A stretch of 60,000 nt of DNA from Apostichopus japonicus (taxonomy: Eukaryota; Echinodermata; Holothuroidea; Aspidochirotida; Stichopodidae), in assembly GCF_037975245.1 (NCBI RefSeq), contig NC_092575.1:203001-263000 (forward strand), in the 5' to 3' direction. Positions within the stretch are counted from its first letter, which is position 1. The number at the start of each line of letters is the position of its first letter. The notes beneath the pieces are model-generated. The model ran no database searches. It saw nothing but the letters and a program-made list of their open reading frames with translations, and was not told the origin of the DNA. This document shows, piece after piece, positions 43,601 to 52,600 of this stretch. The translations under genes and the position numbers were made by a program.

Positions 43601-46600
43601 TGACAGGCCTAATCTAACCTCTTGAACCATTAAACAAGAAGGTATCAATCACAAAGGCAATAAAACCGTAGGCCAGTGATTAATATACCTACCTTTGCTT
43701 TTACCACAAACAATATTCTACCTCTACAGGTCAACAAAAAATGATGTCCATTATTCATATAGAAAAAACATACTAATCAGAGATCAGAAACACTATGATT
43801 ATAGAAAAGAAAAAATAAACATTACAGAGACAAAGGAACATCTATTTCATCTTTATATCACTGCACAAATATGTTTACTGGGCCACTCAAATTGGTGACT
43901 TTTACATCCAGAGAGAGGATGTTTTCTGGTGATCCTTTACAATGAAAAGCAAATGTCATCAGCCAATTAAAGCAAACTGTGAACAAAGCCTGCAATAGAT
44001 CTTATATGGACATCTGTAGAGGTACTGCACAAACTTAATACTAGAATAACATTGATGTGCAGTTCTTATGAGCCTCACTTGAATCATAGAGGAATCATTT
44101 CTGTTTATATACTAGAATTCAACTAATAGGCAGCATAGACTCATAGACCATAACAAGCAAGAAATCTGAAAGATAAAACTCCTAATAAATGGGACCCTTT
44201 GGTACCCTGGACAGTAATGAAATGACAACAACAAAAGACCTAAAGTGAGATGGAAATGAAAGACATGTAGTGTTGTGAAATTAAATAACATCTTAAATCT
44301 AGAATTCAGAAAACTATCTGGTTGTCTTTTGGAATTACGGAGAATGTTTAATTCATGATAGCTCCTACATTCATGTGTGTACAGGCTCTAACGTATGGCT
44401 TCATTTCCCTGTTTAGGTTAATAATATGGACGTACCTTCCAGAGTACGGGACTCTCCATTGGGTAGTCTTCCTCTAGTGTTATTTTGGAATTACAGAAAA
44501 TGTTTAATTCATGATAGCTCCTACATTCATGTGTGTAGAGGCTCTAACGTATGGCTTCATTTCCCTGTTTAGGTTTATAATATGGACATACCTTCCAGAG
44601 TAAGGGACTCTCCATTGGGTAGTCTTCCTCTAGTGTTATTTGCGATTGCTCTAAATTCTTCCTTTTCTTCTTTCAGAGTTGTGAAAGCTCTCTTGTAGTT
44701 GGATGCATACTCTTCATGTATGTAGAATTGACTTGCCTGAAGAAATCAGAAAGTAAATTAAGTTTGACGCATAAAACTAAAATCAACAGCTAGGGTTAAT
44801 CCCACCCATGACCCTCCCTCATTGAATATTACTACACCACGTCTGGTCCACTTTGTTAGAACATTCAAATATATTCTCTGTAAATTGATATACATGTGGT
44901 AAATCCATGCATGCATCTATTACTGGTGTGTAACAATTTTTGACTGGATGTGGGAAGAAAGTATATTCCAGAACTTGACCCAAACAACAGGAGAACAAAG
45001 GGGTACCAACTGACAGGTCTACTAGAGAGAGAAGCAAATCCATTTCCACAAAAGAAAAAAGAAAAAAAAATAAGAGTTATGAGAGAAGACAGCATTCCAA
45101 GGACAGCCTAACAGCAAGTAACTGCCCTTAATGGGTCAGGTATACATTAATAGAGGGACAGCCTAACAGCAAGTCACTGCCCTTAATGGGTCAGGTATAC
45201 ATTAATAGAGGTGGGTAGAGTGCAGGGTTAAGGGGGAGGGGCAATGGAGAAAGTATAGTACCAAGTATCTAAAGCAGTCTCCAAATGCCTTCTCTGGACT
45301 CCAGTCAGTCAACTTTGGTTCCAGACGTTTCAGGAAGGACTGGTGTACTTCACACAGTTCTGGTATCCGGAAAAACAGAGTATCAAACTCCTCTCGAGTA
45401 AGAAAAGCTTCAGATAGTGTCATGTTGGCCCGGAACGAATCTGATATCTGCAGAAAGATAAATCAAAAACATTCATGCCAAACAGACTTATTTCATCTAT
45501 GATACTCTTAGTTGCACCAGGCATATTGTACTATATTAGCTGCACCATTCCATAGCAAACTGTATTATACATTCAATAGCAAGCCATACCATATACCTTA
45601 TAGCTACAAAATACCATACATACCTTAGCTGCAGCAACATAGCATACTGTATCATACTGTACATTCAATAGCAAGTCATAGCATATTGTACTACCTTAGC
45701 TGTACCATACCATACATACCATAGCATATCTAACCTTCAATAGTAAGCTATAGCATATTGTACAGGTCTAAGCTGCACCATAGCATATATATTCCAAAAC
45801 TTACTGGTTTGGATATTTACGAGTGACGAGCTTACCTGTCTCCTCACAACCTTAGCACCTCATTCTACCGTGCCTATAAAGTCCTGGTAAAATAATAACA
45901 CTGTGCGCCCTCTATGACCGAACCCCCCCTCGGTCACTCCTCACTACTCATGAGACCACTCCTTAAAAGTGGCCTCACGGTCACCGAAATAGGGGTGGCC
46001 AGAATCCTCTGGCCACCCCCAAGGACTCCTGTCGACTAAACTTCTCAAAGGTGAGCCCTTAACAAAAGGCACTGATGCCTTCCTAGCAGGGAGAGTGTAA
46101 TCCTCCCCGCCGCAGCGGGTAAGGGGGGGGAACACTCTCCTGAGCCCTGCAGGCGAAACTACCCCTTTTTCCTAACAAGGAGCCTCATCCTGTAAAGGCC
46201 CAACACTTGCTAACCCTAAGACAACTTAGGTGAGTACGCCTATGAAAAACACAGGGTGCAAAGTTACCCTCACCGATAGACCTGGCCGGTGACTCTTAGT
46301 AGTTGTTGGCTCTGTCTATCTGGTGTTGTGCTTGGAGTCGTGAGCCTAGTCGAACGACTGCTCCCCCGTCTGGCTGTGTCCCACCCCCTCGGGGGAGGGA
46401 GGCGGGAATGGAGACAGGTAAGCTCGTCACTCGTAAATATCCAAACCAGTAAGTTTTGGAATATTTACTTCGCTCCTCGCTTACCTGTCTCCTCACAACC
46501 TTAGCACCAAGTGGCACTGCCCGATGGTGGGAGGCCCGAGGGTTGGGACCAAGTACCAACCGGACCTCGCATCACCGCGCTGCCAAAAGCTGCCTCGGCG

Positions 46601-49600
46601 TGTAGAGTGTCAGGTAAGTAACAGGCGGCGAACGTAGTTGGTGTTTTCCACGCTGCCACCTTGAGGATGTCCTGTATCGGGATACCGGCAGAGAGAGCTG
46701 TGGAAGCCGAGGCCCCACTGATGTTGCGATCTCTTGGCCGGGTATCCCCCCATCGTGAACGGGCGGATCATCTCTACTAGCCATCGAGATAGGGTATCCT
46801 TGGCGGCTGCTGTTTAAGGTGGTCGTGGCAGGATGAAAAGGGAGGTTGTTTGTCTCAACTTCTCTGTCCTGTTTAAGTACCACTTCAGTGCCCTGACTGG
46901 GCACCAACGCTTGTCCTCAGCCACTGATGAAAGGGTTTTGATTTCCTGAGAGAAAATGTCCCCGGGCAAGAAAGTCAAGGCCCGGTTCTTGGCAATAAGG
47001 GACGGGTCTGGAACCGTCCTCGCCCCATGGCCCTCGAATCTGATGTGGTTCTGTTTGGTTGTTAGGGCTTGGAGGTAACTCCTTCATGCTGACGCTACCG
47101 CAATGACGAAGAGTGGTTTCTTTGTAAGAGCAGCCAGGGAAGCGTTCCCCGTTGATTCGTACAGCGGCCCTGCCAGGGCATGCAGCACTGCCGAGAGCCC
47201 CACAGAGGGGGCTAACTGTCTGACTCGTGGACGGCGATTAGCCATGCCTTTGGTGAGCTGGTCAATGTCTGGGCTAATGCCCAGCGTGGAGCCGTCTGGA
47301 AAACCAGACGTCCCCGTCTGGGGCCTGCGTGTGGGACCTGCGGCCTGGGACCCGGGGTCCGGAGGGAGCCACTAGGATGAGTTTACCCTTGGAGCTGCGA
47401 ATCTTCCTCAGTATCTGGCTGATCATGCCAAAGGGGGGGGAAGAATTTAAACCTCTGGTCCGTCTCAAGGCAGGGACCTGGCGCTATGTGGGAGGCTGCA
47501 GGTGGGACCGCCTGTTACAAAAGATGGGCAGCCCATTGTTGCCCTTTGTCGTAAGCAGGTCTATCTGAGGTATGCCGAACATGTGGAAAAACCTACCGCA
47601 TGTTCCTTGCGAAGGGTTTACTCGTCGGGGTCGAGTTGTCCCCTGGGCAGAGCATCGGTCCTCACACTCTCCTTTCTGGCTTTCAGCTGTGGTGAGGGTC
47701 TCCCATGCCAGACGGCACAATCTCTCTGCCCTGGAGTCCTGAGAGCGAGGCGGAAGTACATGAAACCTGGTTATCTTTGCAAATAGAGTGTTGGGGCCGA
47801 TCCTTTGCCCTGCTGACGCCACTGTGGTGCAGGAAAGTGGTTTCTCTGTATATGCTGCTAAAGAAGTCAAGGACAGTGACCTGTATGATGACCTTGTTAG
47901 CGCCTGCAGTACAGCAGCACTCGCAGCACTGCTTGCAGTACCACAGTACCGCTGATGACCCTTTAGTTATCAGCCAGTTGCAATCAGAAAACCTCTGAAG
48001 AAAAGTAATGCCTTGATGATGTAGACCTAAGCTGTACCCTGTAGGGAGGTTTAATGGAGGTTCTTTCCATGAAAAATAATATTAATAATAATATTGAGGG
48101 TTGAACTGCGCCGGCCTATCTATCGATAACGAAGCCAGAGGCGCTAGCAATATTACCCTGGTCAACAATAACCTGTTAAACAGAGAGAAATCCCTCCTGG
48201 ATGGAAAGACGCAATGGAGATAAAGTGCCTTGCCCAAGGAAACAACAGAATGATCTGGCCAGGACTAAAACCTGCAAGCCTTAGATCACCAGTACACTGC
48301 CTACACCGCTTGGCCACAGTGCTCTCCAAAAATTGAGTACTGAATGGATAGTTTGCTTCATCAGAGTCTTAATCAATGCTACAGCTGCTACGTGGCTTTT
48401 ACAACTACAGTATATGTATGTATTTGTGTATGTAATTTAGATCATCCTGCAAGTAGGAACTTGTGAAGAAGCGTCATTGGCTTATCAAAGCCGCAAGCTG
48501 ACCAAAGTCAGTCTCGTACATTCATATTTTAATGTCCATGACTATGAATTGTCAACAGTTCTGTAACTGGACAACATACATTAATCTTGGGGTGACTTGA
48601 ACCGGGGACCTTTTGATTGGAAGGCACCGGGTTTAACCACTGAGCTAACTAAGCTACAGCCCTACTCACCAGGAACAAACTCCCAACAGGGGCTGTGTAG
48701 GGTGGGTTTGTAGAAATTCCACCTCATAAATCCTGGCTGTTTAACGGAGTCCAGGGAGTTACTCAGCAAACACAAAGGTTACTAATTGTTTAGTCTTTTG
48801 CTATGATAGCGTTATTAGAGGTGTAAGAAATATGTTACCGAAACCCTTTAGGGGCTATTATTTCAAAACAATTTCCGTTAAGACATTAATATAACATTAG
48901 TATAACGTAATATCTCATCGACATCTTATGTCAACGTTTTATCAACACCACATTTAACGTAATAAACACGTATTGAATGTTATGATAACGTACCCGTTAC
49001 TTCTCAAATCTCTTCCTGTCGAGATGTGTCCATTTCGTAGTGCAGTAAAGGTTTCCAGCTTCCTATTGAAACCACCTAGCGCCTAGGCTAGTCAAGACTA
49101 GGCCATCAGGTGCTACGAAATGCAACTGCTTAAGATGTCGGAACATTGTTCATGAAGCGCATGCTGTATGTTCGGAGCGTGTTAGCGCTTGTAACTTGCT
49201 GGGGTTGTATCCTACCCCTTTTTCAACTTACTAACGCGTTTGTCTTGGTAATTCACCAAAGAAATAGGAAGAAAGGCTTATTCCATAGGATCGCTCACGT
49301 AGTCGATAGCTCGTTGCAGTAAAAGTTGAGCTTACACGTGTCAAGCCAGGTGGCTGCTTGGCCCCCCCTTCTCTCTTAACAAATGTGCCACGTTGTACCT
49401 TCTTCTTTTTTTTTCTTTTTTTTTTTTTCTTTTTTTTCTTTTTTTCTGGCAGTTTGCCAAGGATCTATGAGCGTTATGTTTCCTGGCACTTTGCCAAGTC
49501 TCGAGAAAGTTCTCTTCCTAGCAGTTTGCCAAGGTTTTAAGGTAAACGGAATACTGTACGTCATGAGAACCGATTTGAAACCCCTCAGTCTTACGCATTT

Positions 49601-52600
49601 TAACATGTTCTGGAAGTGGGTTCACCAGTGTTTTAAACGACCGTGTTTTTAAACACAAGTAAGATTTTAACCTAGGCAAATGGCGATGAATTATGATTAG
49701 AGAGGAGTATAATTAGCGAGGAGAATATGACCCATGAGTGTCTGCAGGTACTCGATAAATAAACACACATTTGGGATGTGTAGTGGTAGCGGTGTTTTTC
49801 CGCAAATGATTCGAACCTGTCGTCGCCGCTCAAGCTGCTAGTTCCGGGGGGGGGACACTCCCCCTAATCTGGGAAGCGGGAGTAAAGGCCTGGTCACACT
49901 ATACCGATATTTTATCGGAATACTATCCGATTTTCCCAGAGGAATCGAAACAGACAGTTTTTCGTTCGGGTCTTCTAGCCACAGTGATAAAGGACCTGAT
50001 TTGCTATCTGTTGAGCCATTCCGATGTGGAATAGCCCTCTCCTAACTTTTGATATTGACTCCGTTTCCTTTTATCGGTTAGCTATCCGATTTCTCTTCCG
50101 ATTTTTATCGCTTTTCGATGTGAAGTCACTTCAGAATGTAGTCAGTTCTAGCACCCCTCAGATTTGAAGTAGGTATTCGAATATTCTACTGCATTCATTA
50201 CATTCACTACCACAAACCTCACTCTTCGGCCTTAAATCGGAAAAATCGGACCGTATTTCGATAAAATATCGCTGTAGTGTGACCGGGCCTAAACCGTCCT
50301 CTGTAACCCCGAAATCTAGGGGTCGACCTCGTCGTCTAGGCCGGACAGGTTGCCCGACGCTCTGCAAACCAGGTCGTCCTTGCCGGGGAACATATCAGGT
50401 TCCATTCTTTGGTCTGGGATTGATCGTGGTGTCGCGGCCGGGCTGGCCGTGGGTTGCGATCGCTCCTCGGCACCGATGTCTGTGTTCGGTGTCTGGGGAT
50501 AAGTATTTCTCCCTTTGCCGTGGGAACCTGGCTCGGGGCTGGTTCTCTTTTCGGATTGGGCGCTTGCCCCTGCTACCCCGTTCTGGGGGCCCGGCATTGG
50601 TAATCTCGTCGGTTCCCGGCCTCAGGACCGGCCGCGGCTCCGGTTAGGGGGTCTGCGGGCCGTTGTTAATCTCGTTGTAAATGTTGTTGTAGTTGTAAAT
50701 GTTATTGTAAATGTCGCAGTTGTAAATGTTGTTACTCTCGTAGGCTCCCGACTTCGGGACCAGTTTTGGATCCCGTTTGGAGATCTGCGGGCCAGGCTTC
50801 TGCCCCTGCGCCCCCGTTCTCGTCGGGCCCGGGCCCTCCGGAGCCAATCTCTGAGGACCCAGCAGTCGATTGTATAGCTCTGGTTCCCGGCTCCGGGGGC
50901 GGTCTCGGATCTGGAGTGAAACCTTGGTTCTGCCTTCCCTTCGAGTCTCGCCGGACCCGGGGTCTCGCCGGGCCCGGGGCCTCGCCGGACCCAGGCTCCC
51001 GGAGCCCGTCTCTGTGTGCGTACCACGCCGGGTACCACCACGCCGGTACTCCTCGACCCGGACATTCTGTCCTTTCCGGTGGGATTTTTTTTTTTTTCTC
51101 GCCGGACCCGGGCTCCCCGGAGCCTGCTATGGGACCGGCTCCGTTTCAGCGACCCCTCGGTCGTACTCTCTCTCTCGGACCCGAGCTCTCCGTGGCCTGT
51201 AGCCCGCGCTCCATGGGTCTCTCTTGCTGCGACCCGGACTGAGACGTTGCCTCTAGCCCGGCCGAGCCGTGCCTCTTCTCAAGAGGTCTTTTCTTGGCGG
51301 GAGCCTTGCTCCTGCCCTTCCCTCTGGCCGTAATCAACCGGACGTCGCCGGGACCGTTAGGGGTACTCTTTGCTGCGACCCGGACTGAGACGTTGCCTCT
51401 AGCCCGGCCGAGCCGTGCCTCTTCTCAAGAGGTCTTTTCTTGGCGGGAGCCTTGCTCCTGCCCTTCCCTCTGGCAGTAATCAACCGGACGTCGCCGGGAC
51501 CGTTAGGGGTACTCTTTCTCTCTCTCTCCACCTCTCCTTCGGCCCTCTCCTGGCCACTTTCCTCCACCTCTCTCACCACTTCTCCCTCCTCCTCTCTCTC
51601 TCTCTCTTGTCTCTCCTATATCTTTTTCTGGAGCACCGATGGCCTAAGGAATCAAGTCCAGCCTGCCCTAAAGCTTGCTTCTTAGACTCGTAAGCCACTG
51701 GTCTATCTAGTGCCACTGGGCTGGCGAAAATTTTTTGCAGACCAGGCATGGGTCCCGTCTGGTGTAGGTTCTACACTTAGGACACAAATCGTGTTCGACC
51801 CAGGTTCTGCCTGGCCGAAACATCGAAAAGTTAAAAAAAAAACTTCAGCTGGTTACGAGACAAACTAAAACGCTCGAATTAAGGAAAGACTAACTCTTAA
51901 GCTTACGGAAAAAAAGCCAACTAACAAGAGAACGGGAGAGAACGGGAGGTACATAACGGTGAGTAGAGGTACGTAGCGTAACCTAGCAACGGCAAAATAC
52001 GAAAAACGCTACGAAGTGGCCTAACAAAATCAACACAAGCTGAAAAAGAACATGAGAGAGCGAAATATAGAAGAAGAAATCGTGAATAGAAATACAATGT
52101 AGACATGCTATGAACATGAAAATACAACGACACGCCTATAGCGTGGGGAAGGGAAATTGGCGGGAAACCTAGGCAGTTCGCGGAACTGCTACCCCCGCAA
52201 AAAACCTAAGGGCGGAAACGCACTAGGAATAAAAACAGTCCCCAAAACCCTCCCTTTCAACAAAAAAGGATACTTATCGGGCTGGAAAGGACTGCAATAC
52301 TCCTAAGAATCCGAGGAAAGAAACTTCCAAAGATCGCTAAAGAAAACCAAGACGAAATCCAAGGGAAATATATCCACAAGAAATTCACGTGAAGACACTT
52401 TTAATGGTAGAATGAGTAGTGAGGAGTGACCGAGGGGGGGTTCGGTCATAGAGGGCGCACAGTGTTATTATTTTACCAGGACTTTATAGGCACGGTAGAA
52501 TGAGGTGCTAAGGTTGTGAGGAGACAGGTAAGCGAGGAGCGAAGTAAATCCTACATTTCGCTGCCTCATAACATAACATACAGTACCTTAACAAACCATG

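Larger units (their letters stand above)
45791..52549 (-). mobile_element. DIRS1-like tyrosine-recombinase retrotransposon, degenerate
   Basis: DIRS elements replicate by reverse transcription and insert through a tyrosine recombinase, using inverted terminal repeats plus an internal complementary region (ICR) that templates the circle junction. All hallmarks are here on the minus strand: 5' ITR (52412-52549), gag-like start (51707-51823), RT/RNase H remnant (47274-47870), recombinase remnant (46592-46920), ICR (46410-46508) and 3' ITR (45791-45957). The ICR is an exact reverse complement of the two tips joined end to end. Coding parts carry frameshifts and stops, and two SINEs and a MITE are nested between 48.0 and 50.3 kb. 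Inner ITR parts are nearly identical while the tips differ, as is usual for DIRS1. Confidence 0.92.

Noticed and set aside
45791-46460. Stand-alone 670-bp MITE with perfect 53-bp inverted ends
   Set aside because: The inner inverted repeat continues into the complement of the far right tip at 52549, exactly as a DIRS internal complementary region does, and recombinase and RT remnants lie on the expected side.
48585-48672. tRNA gene on the minus strand
   Set aside because: A and B boxes are present, but the acceptor stem does not pair and a SINE body and tail follow it.
50279-51700. Several GC-rich plus-strand open frames of 80-160 codons
   Set aside because: They lie antisense to the DIRS gag region, overlap one another in several frames, and contain low-complexity Arg/Pro/Ser sequence and a 146-bp duplication.
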